A stretch of DNA of 64,000 nucleotides, taken from Nitrosospira multiformis (GTDB taxonomy: Bacteria > Pseudomonadota > Gammaproteobacteria > Burkholderiales > Nitrosomonadaceae). Every line of letters begins with the position of its first letter. The first letter of the stretch is position 1. A program made the translations under genes and the position numbers. The stretch is taken from assembly GCA_017306155.1 (NCBI GenBank), contig JAFKJB010000018.1:1-64000 (forward strand), in the 5' to 3' direction. Of the stretch, positions 35,342-44,630 are shown piece by piece. The notes under the pieces are model-generated. The model made no database searches. It was not told where the DNA came from and was given only the letters and a program-made list of their open reading frames with translations.

Positions 35342-35719
35342 TCAGCGTTGTTCTTCACATCTCTGAATTATTTTGCCTGTTGTGCCATCGCTTTCATGGC
35401 GAAAGAGCGTACCCGTCGAGCCTGGACCCGTGCCTTTCGTCCACCATTCAAGGCCTCCGCCAATGTAGCGTGCACCGCTTGCCGAAATGCCGATGGTCAT
35501 TTCGTGTGATTTGCCTGCGTACCTTACGATAGCGGTCGTAACAGAGCGATAGATGACGTCAACGTCATAACCGCTTTCACACCGGTAGGAAATGATTTTC
35601 TCGTCAGCAGCGGTTTCAGATGCGGTAAACGTGTTGGCTGGAGGAAAATGTGCGCAACCGAATATGACAATCGCCAAGAAAGGAATAATGCGCGGGAGCA
35701 TTTTTTTACGTATGAACAT
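35342..35719 (-). CDS. MliC/PliC-like lysozyme-inhibitor lipoprotein
   Basis: 125 residues with a lipoprotein signal (lipobox VIFGC). The mature domain resembles the MliC/PliC beta-barrel family: YRCESGYDVDVIYRS, then MTIGISASGARYIGGGLEWWTKG, with Cys near the end (IIQRCEEQR) that can pair with the first Cys. Such proteins block C-type lysozymes at the outer membrane. A GTG-started frame overlapping its end (35074-35358) might encode a one-TM protein but runs antisense through dnaQ. Confidence 0.72.
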   Translation of the reverse strand: MFIRKKMLPRIIPFLAIVIFGCAHFPPANTFTASETAADEKIISYRCESGYDVDVIYRSVTTAIVRYAGKSHEMTIGISASGARYIGGGLEWWTKGTGPGSTGTLFRHESDGTTGKIIQRCEEQR

Positions 35720-35868
35720 ATATACATACCGGAACAGGTTTCCACAAATCCGCTTTCACATCGCGAGAATATAAAGGCAGTTACCTCATCGGATAATCCT
35801 TGCCATTTTGTTCCATCAGTAATTCACTTCGAACATCGGCCGATTGCGTCATGTCAGGGAGCATTCCA

Positions 35869-37122
35869 TCAGAAAAGCTCAAGCTGCTCATCCGGTTTCC
35901 CTTTTTTCTTCTTCATTTTCCTATGCTTCTGTTCCGCCGTGGATTTTTCGGTCGTGGGTGATTGGACGGCTACTGGACCGGCAGAAGGCGGTCGGAAACG
36001 CGAGCTATCCAGTCCCTTGAACCGGCTTGAATGGGCGCTGAGCCCAAGGCGATCCACCGTTTTGTCGAATCGCTGCCGAATCAGGTCGGCCCAGATGCCC
36101 TCGCCGCGCATGCGTTTGCCAAAGCTCGAATCGTAATCCTTGCCGCCCCGTAAGTCGCGCACCCGATTCATGACCCTGGCAGCGCGATCAGGAAAATGTG
36201 CTTCCAGCCACTGCCTGAACAGCGGGCTGATCTCCCGGGGCAGGCGCAGCATGACATAGCCTGCGTTGACCGCTCCAGCTTCCGCTGCTGCGGCCAGTAT
36301 GCGTTCCAGATCGGGTTCGGTGACAAACGGAATCACTGGCGCAACGCTGACGCCGACCGGAATTCCGGCATCGGTCAGTTTGCGAATTGTCTGCAGACGG
36401 CGTGCCGGAGCGGTTGCCCGGGGTTCGAGCGTACGCGCAATCGCAGGATCGAGAGTGGTGATTGTCACCGCAGCCACAGCCAGTCGCCTGGAAGCCATGT
36501 CGGAGAGCAGATCGATGTCACGCTCCATCAGCGATGACTTGGAAATCAGCGCGACCGGATGCTCGCACTCGCCCAGTACTTCCAGCACACGCCGTGTCAG
36601 CCGCAGATGGCGCTCGCAGGGCTGGTAGGCATCTGTATTGACGCCAAGCGCGATGGGTTCCGGCATATAGGATTGTTTTGCCAGCTCCCGTCTCAAAAGC
36701 TCCGGCGCATTGACTTTGGCGAATATTTTGCTTTCGAAATCCAGCCCGGGCGACAGGCCCAGGTAACTATGAGTGGGGCGCGCGAAGCAGTAGATGCAGC
36801 CATGCTCGCATCCGCGATAAGGATTGAGCGAAACGCCGAAAGGCACATCCGGCGACCGGTTGCGGCTCAGTATGGTTTTGGCATGCTCTTCGATGACCTG
36901 CGTCTTCCATGTCGAGCCTGCATCCGGCTCGTCATTTCCGGCTTTGTCTCTGCCGCCGGTTCCGATGATACCGCTGTTTCCCCAGCCATCATCAATGGCT
37001 TCGCGCGTCCATTGCTCGTACCGCCCCTGAAGATTGGATACTGCTCCTCTCCCTTTTTTTGCTTTCAAGGGCGGCTGCACCAATGGCGGCTCAGCTTCCC
37101 TGCGTGAACCAGAGTCGGACAT
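35869..37122 (-). CDS. PA0069-family radical SAM protein
   Basis: 417 residues. An N-terminal basic leader is followed by the spore-photolyase-like block IEEHAKTILSRNRSPD and the radical SAM cluster CEHGCIYC (CxxxCxxC), which binds the 4Fe-4S cluster. Later blocks include ALGVNTDAYQPCERHLRLTR and GVSVAPVIPFVTEPDLERIL. The family is widespread, and its reaction is not established beyond SAM radical chemistry. The C-terminus is Lys-rich. Confidence 0.9.
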   Translation of the reverse strand: MSDSGSRREAEPPLVQPPLKAKKGRGAVSNLQGRYEQWTREAIDDGWGNSGIIGTGGRDKAGNDEPDAGSTWKTQVIEEHAKTILSRNRSPDVPFGVSLNPYRGCEHGCIYCFARPTHSYLGLSPGLDFESKIFAKVNAPELLRRELAKQSYMPEPIALGVNTDAYQPCERHLRLTRRVLEVLGECEHPVALISKSSLMERDIDLLSDMASRRLAVAAVTITTLDPAIARTLEPRATAPARRLQTIRKLTDAGIPVGVSVAPVIPFVTEPDLERILAAAAEAGAVNAGYVMLRLPREISPLFRQWLEAHFPDRAARVMNRVRDLRGGKDYDSSFGKRMRGEGIWADLIRQRFDKTVDRLGLSAHSSRFKGLDSSRFRPPSAGPVAVQSPTTEKSTAEQKHRKMKKKKGKPDEQLELF

Positions 37123-37197
37123 GGGAATGCATTAGAAATAGACGCTGTATGGCCATGATCAGGAGTCGATGAAACCAGGCTCGATCGCCAGCATATG

Positions 37198-37593
37198 CTA
37201 TTCGCTTGCGTTTGGTTTATCGCTTCCATTTCCGAGGAGCATCGATTTCAGTCCGAGATAGCGCGGAGGCGGCTCGGGGATGGGCTCAGGGGTGAGTTTT
37301 GCCAGTTCTTCCTCGAGTTGCGTATTGCGCTGCTTCAGGGCAGCCTTGTCTTCCTCCAGCTTGCTCACCTGGCGGCGCAGACGCGTACTCACCCATTGAT
37401 TCTTGATGACGCTGGGCCACGAGAGCAATACTGAAATGGTTGCTCCTATGCCCGCCGCAATCACCAGCATCATGGCGAGTGAACTGTCGAAGCTCCATAT
37501 GCCAAACGCCACTGTCACACTCATATCGTTTTGCAGAGCGAATGCTATGGAAATAATGGCGAGGGCTATGGCGAATATTAAATAATATTGCAT
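37198..37593 (-). CDS. LapA-domain (DUF1049) membrane protein
   Basis: 131 residues: two N-terminal TM helices (about 1-20 and 38-62) separated by LQNDMSVTVAFGIWSFD, then a basic stretch and a coiled coil (about 80-110, KLEEDKAALKQRNTQLEEEL). This is the plan of LapA/YciS proteins, which act with LapB in LPS assembly control in enterobacteria. No lapB is adjacent in this window. Confidence 0.8.
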   Translation of the reverse strand: MQYYLIFAIALAIISIAFALQNDMSVTVAFGIWSFDSSLAMMLVIAAGIGATISVLLSWPSVIKNQWVSTRLRRQVSKLEEDKAALKQRNTQLEEELAKLTPEPIPEPPPRYLGLKSMLLGNGSDKPNASE

Positions 37594-37952
37594 GATTTTT
37601 CCCGCAATGGTTGGTCAGTCAGGGGATCGGCGGAAACAGGAATAAGCTTAACACTAAACATATTATGTCGAGACAGCCAATTCATCATTCATGGAGCTGC
37701 ATCCCCGGACGGTCACCATATCAGGTTTATACATGCTATCTTTGTAGAAGAGCGGCAGTCAGTTGCTGCCGGGCTTTTTTTGCCTTTCCTGATTAAGCAT
37801 AATGGATATGACGGCAGACAGCGAGAATGCCGGTCAGCGAACAGATGCCAGAAGAGTATCTGCAGGGGTTGCCATGCTGAAGACGCGATCTCAGGGTTTG
37901 CAGTAGTTCGCCGTAGTAGTTCGTAATAGTCAAGAGGAATTATCCGGGCCAC
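37594..37952. other. 359-base gene-free stretch with an orphan terminator
   Basis: No convincing protein gene. The terminator at 37753-37781 points to the plus strand, although no plus-strand gene lies between it and the LapA-like gene. A short transcript from about 37600 to 37780 is possible; no clear -35/-10 was located. Confidence 0.35.
37753..37781 (+). terminator. rho-independent terminator without an upstream gene
   Basis: CGGCAG and CTGCCG form a 6-bp stem with a seven-base loop, followed by GGC and seven T residues. It is modest but has the right layout for the plus strand. It could end a small RNA or act as an attenuator before the gene at 37953. Confidence 0.55.
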
Positions 37953-38402
37953 ATGAAACCTATTATTCTTGCGCTGCTGCTGCTTTTTTCGGAAGCGACG
38001 GAGCCGGCACACGCTCAGGCTGTGCCAGATGCCACCAGGAAATCGGATGTTAAACCTGATCCCCGGTTGGCGCAGCTTGAGATGGCTTTGAATCACCTGA
38101 GCCAGGAACAGCAGGCTGTTTACCAGCAATTCCAGATGATCCAGGAATTGCGGCGCAACGAAATACAGGATAGCCAGCCGCTCACCGCGCAGGGTTACCT
38201 GGCAATGGGCGGAGTGAAGGATGCGCCGCCGGCAAGTTATGATGACAACATCCGCCTGCAGCGGGAGCGCACGGAACGCATTCAGCAATATACCCGTGAC
38301 CTGAATCAGTTGTATGCGCGCTATGCCGAATTGGGAAATCAGAAGAGGGCGCTTCTGGACCAGCTCACAGAACTGGCGCAACAGGCCCAGGCTGGCCGCT
38401 AG
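37953..38402 (+). CDS. exported coiled-coil hypothetical protein, 149 aa
   Basis: A signal peptide (MKPIILALLLLFSEATEPAHA) precedes a Gln/Glu/Arg-rich helical protein with two coiled-coil segments (about 40-70 and 92-145) separated by a Pro/Gly-containing linker (GGVKDAPPAS). It is probably periplasmic. No family is recognised. The next small gene begins 29 bases after its stop. Confidence 0.65.
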   Translation: MKPIILALLLLFSEATEPAHAQAVPDATRKSDVKPDPRLAQLEMALNHLSQEQQAVYQQFQMIQELRRNEIQDSQPLTAQGYLAMGGVKDAPPASYDDNIRLQRERTERIQQYTRDLNQLYARYAELGNQKRALLDQLTELAQQAQAGR

Positions 38403-38430
38403 GGTTCTTTCGGGAATCCCGCGCACAGCG

Positions 38431-38646
38431 ATGAAAGTACAAATTGACGAGCATACCGCCAGCATAACAACAAGAGGACTGGACGAACTGGAAACGTACA
38501 TGAACGGACGCCCGCTTGAAGCCGTGCGCCCTATCAGCGATGGAGCCTATCAACTGCCCCGGCCTGGTGGGGAAATAACCGGTTTTGTTGGTAGTTTGCT
38601 GGCTATGGCTATGGCAATGGCGAAATCTGTCAGCAGTGAAGGATGA
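38431..38646 (+). CDS. hypothetical protein, 71 aa
   Basis: Starts MKVQIDEHTASITTRGLDEL and ends with an Ala/Met-rich helix (SLLAMAMAMAKSVSS). An in-frame start further upstream would overlap the previous gene. No clear ribosome site is visible. It is followed after 6 bases by the large PEP-utilising gene and may be a leader cistron. No family is recognised. Confidence 0.45.
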   Translation: MKVQIDEHTASITTRGLDELETYMNGRPLEAVRPISDGAYQLPRPGGEITGFVGSLLAMAMAMAKSVSSEG

Positions 38647-38652
38647 CGTTAA

Positions 38653-41277
38653 ATGACAGCTGAGTTGGCGTATCCTCAAGGAGGGATTGGAGAAGTTCTC
38701 GCAACCACCCAAACCACGCCACTGGAAATCCTCGACTGGCAGGGGGTTCTGGCCGCGGATCCGGCTACCGTAGGCGGCAAGGCATGGCACCTGGCACGAT
38801 TGAAGCAGCTGGGCCTGCCGGTGCCGGAGGGAGTGGTTATCCCGGCTGGGTGGCAAACGCTGCATGACGATGAGGCCAATGAGGCGCTCGCTCCTGAATT
38901 GTCGGCTGCATTACATCAGGTTCTTGCTGCCCGTGGCTGGTTGAATCAGCCGTTGGCGGTACGCTCTTCAGCTGCCGGTGAAGATTCAGCCACGGCCTCG
39001 TTCGCGGGTATTTACCGCACCTGCCTGAATGTATGCGGGTTCGAACAGGTGCAACTCGCGGTGCGGGAGGTGTGGGCCTCGTTATCCTCTTCCACCGCTA
39101 TTGCTTATCGTCAAAGGCTGGGTCAGGGCGCCCCCATGCCGGGCATGGCAGTAATCGTCATGCCGCTACTGCCTGCTGTTGCTTCCGGCATCGCCTTCAC
39201 CTGCGACCCGATTACCGGACGTGACGACAGGCTTGTCATCCATGCGCAATGGGGATTGGGCGAATCGCTGGTCGGAGGACAGGCAACTGGCGATGAATAT
39301 GTTTTTGGCGAAGACTTGCTCGATGATCACTGGGTATTACTGCACGAGCAGATCGGCAGCAAGGCGGCCAAGGCGGTCGCGCGACCGGAAGGCGGAACGG
39401 CAATGGTCGCGACATCCGCTGCCGAAGCAACGGGATCCGTTCTTTCGTCCGGTCAAGCGCTAGCCCTGGCTGAGCTGCTGCGCGACGCGGCGGTGGCTCT
39501 GGATTTCACCCATCCCTTCCATGATCTGGAATGGGTGTGGGACGGCGAACGGTTCTGGCTGACCCAGGCCCGGCCAGTCACTGCACGGCCCCATTACACC
39601 TATCCCGCGCTGCAAACGCAGCCGACCTACTGGACGCGCGGCAACACCTGTGAAGTAGTCCCCGAGCCGCTGTCACCGATAGACTGGTGCAATGCCCGAA
39701 AGCTGGTTAACGAACTGCTCACACAGGGTTACATTCTGGCCGGATATCCATTGCTGCCAGGATTGCAGCGTACGGGACTGTTCCATGGCCGCCTTTATTT
39801 ACAGCTTTCCCTGTTGCAGTGGGAAGTTTTCGATGCATTAGGAGTGATTCCCCAGCTGACAAATGCGCTGATTGGCGGCAGGCAGCCGGAAATCACCTTG
39901 CCGCCCGCAAGCCCTGCTGACAGCTTTGCACGTTTGCGAAGGGTGGTGCGTTATATGGTGCGCTCTCCAGGCCAGCGTCGCCGCGGCCAGCGCGCCGTAG
40001 CGCGTGCCATGGCTGAGGCGGCCCAATGGCGCAAGCAGCCGCTTCCTGAGGATGCGGCAGGGCTGCGCGCTGAAATTCTCCATCATTTTCATGTCGCCCG
40101 CAGTGCGGTCGATCTGTTTTTCCTGCAGGGCTCAGGCGGTGGAAGCCTTGCCATGCTGGTCGAGCAACTGGATAAGGGCTTTCCGGGTGAAGGATATGCA
40201 TTGGCTACCGCTTTGCTCGCCGGTGGAGAGCCGAGCGTTACTGCCCGCCAGTCGTATGAGCTGATGGCCCTGGCGCGTTTGCGGCGGGAAAACAAGGAAA
40301 GCGTGGAAGCTTCCAGCCATCTTCCGCATACGGAGAACCCCAGGTTTCAGGACGCCTTCAATGAGTTTCTTGAGCGTTACGGGCATCGAGGATTGTATGA
40401 AAGTTACTTCCGGAACCCGAGATGGCGGGAGGCGCCGGAATATTTACTATCGCAACTGAAGCAACTGGCCGAGGTGGATGAGGCGGCGTTGCAGGCTCGC
40501 CAGAAAGCAGCCGTGGCCGAAGCGCGGGCGCGCATCCGCTTTTGCGTACCGTTCTGGAAACGCGTATTTATCCTGAAATTGGCAAAAGCAGCGGCACAGG
40601 AATGCAACCAGCGTGAAGCTGCGCGCAGCGCCCTGATAGCACTGATGGAGCCCGGACGCGATCTTCTGCTCACAACCGGACGCTATCTGGTTGAACGTGG
40701 AGCGCTGGTGCAGGAAGCGGACATTTTCCAACTTATGCTCTCCGAGATATTGCGGGTGCTGGATGGCGATATTCCCGCGGATGGAGTAAAGGCTCGCGTG
40801 AGTGAACGGAAGAAGCTGTTCGAACAATGGTCGCGGGAAACCGCACCGGATATTCTGGTCGAGGCATCGAGGCAGTCAAGACGGAGATGGCAGGCACATG
40901 AGTCTGCCTCAGCCACAGCATCAGTTACAGCCCCGGATAACGCGCGTCGCTACCAGGGCATACCGACCGGCACAGGCCTGGCGAGAGGTAAAGCGCGTCT
41001 TTTGCTCCACCCGTCCGACGGCTACAAATTGCAGCAGGGCGATATTCTGGTCGCTCCCTCCACCGATCCCGGCTGGACGCCGCTCTTCCTGAGAGCGGCA
41101 GGACTGGTTGTAGAGACGGGCGGTTATCTTTCGCACGGAGCGATCGTTGCCCGCGAGTTTGCCCTCCCTGCGGTCGTTAACCTGACAGGAGTGTTGGCCG
41201 AACTGAAGGATGGGGATATCGTGGAAGTCGATGGCATGAGTGGCGTGGTGACGTTGCTTGAACGTAATGGACAGTAA
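38653..41277 (+). CDS. PEP-utilising phosphotransferase (PEP synthase/rifampicin phosphotransferase-like)
   Basis: 874 residues in three parts. An N-terminal ATP-grasp PEP/pyruvate-binding domain has VGGKAWHLARLKQLGLPVPEG, LAVRSSAAGEDSATASFAGI and QWGLGESLVGGQ. A long variable middle region covers about 320-780. A C-terminal swivelling domain has the phospho-His loop ETGGYLSHGAIVAREF. This order matches rifampicin phosphotransferases and related antibiotic- or small-molecule-modifying enzymes rather than true PEP synthase, which has a C-terminal PEP barrel that is missing here. The acceptor is unknown. It stands beside two small genes of unknown function. Confidence 0.82.
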   Translation: MTAELAYPQGGIGEVLATTQTTPLEILDWQGVLAADPATVGGKAWHLARLKQLGLPVPEGVVIPAGWQTLHDDEANEALAPELSAALHQVLAARGWLNQPLAVRSSAAGEDSATASFAGIYRTCLNVCGFEQVQLAVREVWASLSSSTAIAYRQRLGQGAPMPGMAVIVMPLLPAVASGIAFTCDPITGRDDRLVIHAQWGLGESLVGGQATGDEYVFGEDLLDDHWVLLHEQIGSKAAKAVARPEGGTAMVATSAAEATGSVLSSGQALALAELLRDAAVALDFTHPFHDLEWVWDGERFWLTQARPVTARPHYTYPALQTQPTYWTRGNTCEVVPEPLSPIDWCNARKLVNELLTQGYILAGYPLLPGLQRTGLFHGRLYLQLSLLQWEVFDALGVIPQLTNALIGGRQPEITLPPASPADSFARLRRVVRYMVRSPGQRRRGQRAVARAMAEAAQWRKQPLPEDAAGLRAEILHHFHVARSAVDLFFLQGSGGGSLAMLVEQLDKGFPGEGYALATALLAGGEPSVTARQSYELMALARLRRENKESVEASSHLPHTENPRFQDAFNEFLERYGHRGLYESYFRNPRWREAPEYLLSQLKQLAEVDEAALQARQKAAVAEARARIRFCVPFWKRVFILKLAKAAAQECNQREAARSALIALMEPGRDLLLTTGRYLVERGALVQEADIFQLMLSEILRVLDGDIPADGVKARVSERKKLFEQWSRETAPDILVEASRQSRRRWQAHESASATASVTAPDNARRYQGIPTGTGLARGKARLLLHPSDGYKLQQGDILVAPSTDPGWTPLFLRAAGLVVETGGYLSHGAIVAREFALPAVVNLTGVLAELKDGDIVEVDGMSGVVTLLERNGQ

Positions 41278-41448
41278 CAGGCCGCCTTGGCTAAAAGAGG
41301 AAAACAGGATGGATCGTCCATTTGCGCTTGTATCAGACCCGATTCCTCATGAGGCGAGTGAGACGCTTAAAGGACGCTTATAAGACATGAACCGTGTGAG
41401 ATAATCGGGGCGGTTTTCGTCACGACTGTTCAGACAGAGAATTTTATT

Positions 41449-42429
41449 ATGCCAAGGAAATCATCCAAGTTTGCCTTTGTCTTCATGCTGCTATGGTTTT
41501 TTTCTCAGTTTGCACAGGCTCAAGCAGGCAGTGAAGTTCACGATAATAAAAAAGCAATCATTTCATTCGTAGAAATGCAATCAATCGATCTATCGAAACA
41601 ACCCCCTGTCCCGTTAACTATTAAAGGCAAATTAAAGTTGCCGGTTAATTCCAGCTCACAGCAAAGCTATTTCACTCCCGCAAAAAAAGCGCCGGCTGTA
41701 GTCATACTTCACGGTTCGTCAGGCATAGATTCGCGTGGCGACTTTTATGCCCGTGCGCTCAATGCCGCAGGAATCGCCACACTGGAAATCGATATGTGGG
41801 AAGCACGTGGAGTGACCGGTGGCGGAGACCGTCCTCCGCTTCCAATATATACTTATCCCGATGCATTTGCTGCTCTGGCATTTCTTTCACAGCACAGCGC
41901 TATCAATCCGGACCGCATAGGGGTTCTAGGATTTTCGTGGGGCGGAGTTATTGCGCTGGCCTCGGCAGAAAAGCTTTATGCAAAACAATTTGGACAAGGA
42001 CGTCGGTTCGCAGCGCATGTAGCCCATTATCCTGTTTGCTATGGGTACAATAATCCCGCTATCCCGCCTCTGAATCCGCCGGCTCAGCGAGGTACCCAGT
42101 TCCTCCACCTGACAGGTTCACCTGTTTTGATCCAGATTGGTACGAAAGATGATTACGATAATGGTTCGAATAACTGCAAGGCTCTATTAGACGATCTGCC
42201 GAATCCTCTTGAGAGGCAGCTAGTAGAAGTAGTTGCCTATGAAGGTGCCTTTCATGCCTGGGACAGACTGGAGGTTCCCATTACTGTCCTTGATCCCTTC
42301 GGTGATGAGGGGAGTCTTTTTTCAACTGGTATCGTACCTAAAGTCAGGCTTGTACCGGATGTTGAGAAAGCATATGCTTCTCGCATGAAAGCTCTTCAAT
42401 TTTTCTTAAGAAATCTATCGATCCACTAA
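41449..42429 (+). CDS. exported dienelactone hydrolase family protein
   Basis: 326 residues with a Sec signal peptide ending near FAQAQA. The hydrolase has AVVILHGSSGIDSRG (oxyanion region), the nucleophile elbow GFSWGGVIALA with Ser instead of the Cys typical of classical dienelactone hydrolases, the acid in IGTKDDYDNGSNNC, and the His in YEGAFHAWD. It likely acts on esters in the periplasm; the substrate is unknown. A short stem (CCGCTG/CAGCGG at 42431-42449) follows the stop. Confidence 0.82.
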   Translation: MPRKSSKFAFVFMLLWFFSQFAQAQAGSEVHDNKKAIISFVEMQSIDLSKQPPVPLTIKGKLKLPVNSSSQQSYFTPAKKAPAVVILHGSSGIDSRGDFYARALNAAGIATLEIDMWEARGVTGGGDRPPLPIYTYPDAFAALAFLSQHSAINPDRIGVLGFSWGGVIALASAEKLYAKQFGQGRRFAAHVAHYPVCYGYNNPAIPPLNPPAQRGTQFLHLTGSPVLIQIGTKDDYDNGSNNCKALLDDLPNPLERQLVEVVAYEGAFHAWDRLEVPITVLDPFGDEGSLFSTGIVPKVRLVPDVEKAYASRMKALQFFLRNLSIH

Positions 42430-42588
42430 TCCGCTGGATAGCGCAGCGGGACGGCCTTTATGTCATGGGGTGATGTATGTCCGATCCACCTGAAACAGAT
42501 GAGCGCGGTTGATCCATCAGTCGTTGCGCTGTGGCCTCCTGACTGATTTTCGCGATAATGCCATTTTCACGCAAAAAATTGCAACTCC

Positions 42589-43746
42589 ATGATATCTGGC
42601 GCCGATTCAGAACTCCTGCTCTGGGATGCTTCTGATAATCCTCCACGATTGAATGTGCGTGGCAACTGGACACTCGAAAACTATGCCGTGCTGGGCGAGC
42701 AGATCGCCCTGCTCCGGCGCCGTTCAGGGGGTCTGGCCGCAGCACGGCGCAACGTGGACCTGGACGGGCTTGCGGCGCTGGATACCGCGGGTGCCGCGCG
42801 CCTTTATGAACTGCTCGGCACGGAACTTGCCGGAGAGCTCGCCGCTTCCAGTCCGGCGTTGAGCCGCGAACGGAGCGCGCTGCTGCTGACGGTGGCCAAT
42901 GCGATGGGTGCTGCCGGCGAGGCAGCCGGAAAGCGGCAGCGTGGCGCCTTTATCGATATATTCGGTCACGCCGGCGTTGCGCTGGATATCTTCCGGCTGG
43001 AAATACTGGCACTGCTGGGCTTCATGGGTTTCACGCTCGATGCGCTGGCCCGCAGCCTGCTGCATCCGGCACGCTGGCGCATCACATCGGTCGTGGCGCA
43101 AATCCACGAAACCGGCCTGAATGCCGTACCCATCATCGCCCTGCTCAATTTCATGGTGGGCGCTGTGATCGCCTTTCTGGGTGCAACCGTGCTGGCCAGT
43201 TTCGGAGCAAGCATCTACACCGTCAATCTCGTGACCTTCTCTTTCCTGCGAGAACTGGGCGTCCTGCTTACCGCCATCCTCATGGCCGGCCGCACCGCAA
43301 GCACGTTCACCGCTCAGCTCGGCTCCATGAAGATCAATGAGGAGATCGACGCAACCCGCGTGCTGGGCCTGAACCCCGCCAACCTGCTGGTGCTGCCGCG
43401 CGTGCTGGCATTGTTCGTATCCCTGCCTATCCTCACCTTCGTGGGGATGATCTCGGGAATCCTGGGCGGCGCGCTCGTCTGCGCTCTGCAACTGGATATT
43501 TCACTGGCGATGTTCCTCACCATTTTCCAGGATCAGATCGAGCTGCGGCATTTCCTGGTGGGCATGTCCAAGGCGCCCGTATTTGCCTTCGTGATCGGGG
43601 TCATCGGCTGTCTCGAAGGGCTCAAGGTCAGCGGCAGCGCATTGTCCGTGGGACAGCATACGACAGCCAGTGTGGTACATTCCATATTCGTCGTCATTTT
43701 TCTGGATGCAATGGCGGCCCTGTTCTTCATGGAGATGGGATGGTGA
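42589..43746 (+). CDS. mlaE: MlaE-type lipid ABC permease fused to a STAS-like domain
   Basis: 385 residues. Residues 1-105 resemble a STAS/MlaB-like domain (LNVRGNWTLENYAVLGEQIALL, VDLDGLAALDTAGAARLYELL). The rest is the MlaE permease (HETGLNAVPIIALLNFMVGAVIAFLG, SFLRELGVLLTAILMAGRTAS, EIDATRVLGLNPANLLVLPR). In E. coli, MlaB and MlaE are separate proteins, so this is a natural fusion. It moves phospholipids with the following ATPase and MCE genes. Its stop overlaps the ATPase start (ATGGTGA). Confidence 0.92.
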   Translation: MISGADSELLLWDASDNPPRLNVRGNWTLENYAVLGEQIALLRRRSGGLAAARRNVDLDGLAALDTAGAARLYELLGTELAGELAASSPALSRERSALLLTVANAMGAAGEAAGKRQRGAFIDIFGHAGVALDIFRLEILALLGFMGFTLDALARSLLHPARWRITSVVAQIHETGLNAVPIIALLNFMVGAVIAFLGATVLASFGASIYTVNLVTFSFLRELGVLLTAILMAGRTASTFTAQLGSMKINEEIDATRVLGLNPANLLVLPRVLALFVSLPILTFVGMISGILGGALVCALQLDISLAMFLTIFQDQIELRHFLVGMSKAPVFAFVIGVIGCLEGLKVSGSALSVGQHTTASVVHSIFVVIFLDAMAALFFMEMGW

Positions 43747-44627
43747 CGGACGAGGCGCTGTTTCCGCGGAAAGCCGGGCAGGCGAATCCTGAGAGCCAGG
43801 CAGCCGGCACCCCGGCGTGGAGCGGTGAAGCGATTATCCAGGTGCGGGGCCTGACCAACCGTTTTGGCAACCAGCTCGTGCACGACAAGCTGGACCTCGA
43901 CGTCTATCGCGGCGAGATTCTCGGCGTCATCGGCGGATCCGGCTCGGGCAAGTCTGTCCTGCTGCGCTCCATCGTCGGCCTGCAAACACCCGCTGCGGGC
44001 AGCGTGCACATTCTCGGCACGGATCTGCTCCAGCTCGCGCCCGAGCAGCGCGCGCCGCTGGAGCAGCGCTTCGGTGTGCTTTTCCAGCGCGGCGCATTGT
44101 TTTCCTCTCTGACCGTGGTGGAAAATATCGCGCTCCCGCTCATCGAGAATGCCGGCCTCACCCGGGCCGATGCCGAACACCTGGCGATCGTGAAGCTGGC
44201 GCTCGCCGGCTTGCCGGCGAACGCAGCCACGAAATATCCATCCTCCCTCTCGGGCGGCATGATCAAACGGGCGGCATTGGCGCGCGCGCTTGCGCTGGAC
44301 CCCGATATCCTCTTTCTCGACGAGCCCACCGCAGGGCTCGATCCCATCGGCGCGGCGGAATTCGACCAGCTCATCATCACCTTGCGCGATGCGCTGGGCC
44401 TCACGGTCTTTATCGTGACCCACGACCTCGATACGCTTTATACGATCTGCGACCGCGTTGCGGTGTTGTCGCAGAAACGCGTTCTCGTGGCGGGTCCGCT
44501 CGAAACGGTCGAAGCTGTGGAGGACGAATGGGTGCAGGAGTATTTTCACGGACCGCGCGGACGCGCCGCAAGCCATGCGGCGGAGACGAGCGACGCGATG
44601 GTCAGAGCCAGTGAGATAAGGAGATAA
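43740..44627 (+). CDS. mlaF: MlaF-type ABC transporter ATP-binding protein
   Basis: 295 residues: Walker A GGSGSGKSVLLR, Q-loop in GVLFQRGALFSSLTVVENI, signature LSGGMIKRAALARAL, Walker B DILFLDEPTAGLDP, H-loop in FIVTHDLD. It powers lipid transport by the permease encoded just upstream. The N-terminal extension of about 30 residues and the C-terminal tail (GRAASHAAETSDAM) are extra compared with E. coli MlaF. Its stop is three bases before the next start. Confidence 0.94.
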   Translation: MVTDEALFPRKAGQANPESQAAGTPAWSGEAIIQVRGLTNRFGNQLVHDKLDLDVYRGEILGVIGGSGSGKSVLLRSIVGLQTPAAGSVHILGTDLLQLAPEQRAPLEQRFGVLFQRGALFSSLTVVENIALPLIENAGLTRADAEHLAIVKLALAGLPANAATKYPSSLSGGMIKRAALARALALDPDILFLDEPTAGLDPIGAAEFDQLIITLRDALGLTVFIVTHDLDTLYTICDRVAVLSQKRVLVAGPLETVEAVEDEWVQEYFHGPRGRAASHAAETSDAMVRASEIRR

Positions 44628-44630
44628 CCA

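Noticed and set aside
35074..35358. GTG-started frame with one good TM helix overlapping the MliC-like gene end
   Set aside because: Its C-terminal half runs antisense through dnaQ. The first 50 residues look plausible, but evidence is too thin to call a gene.
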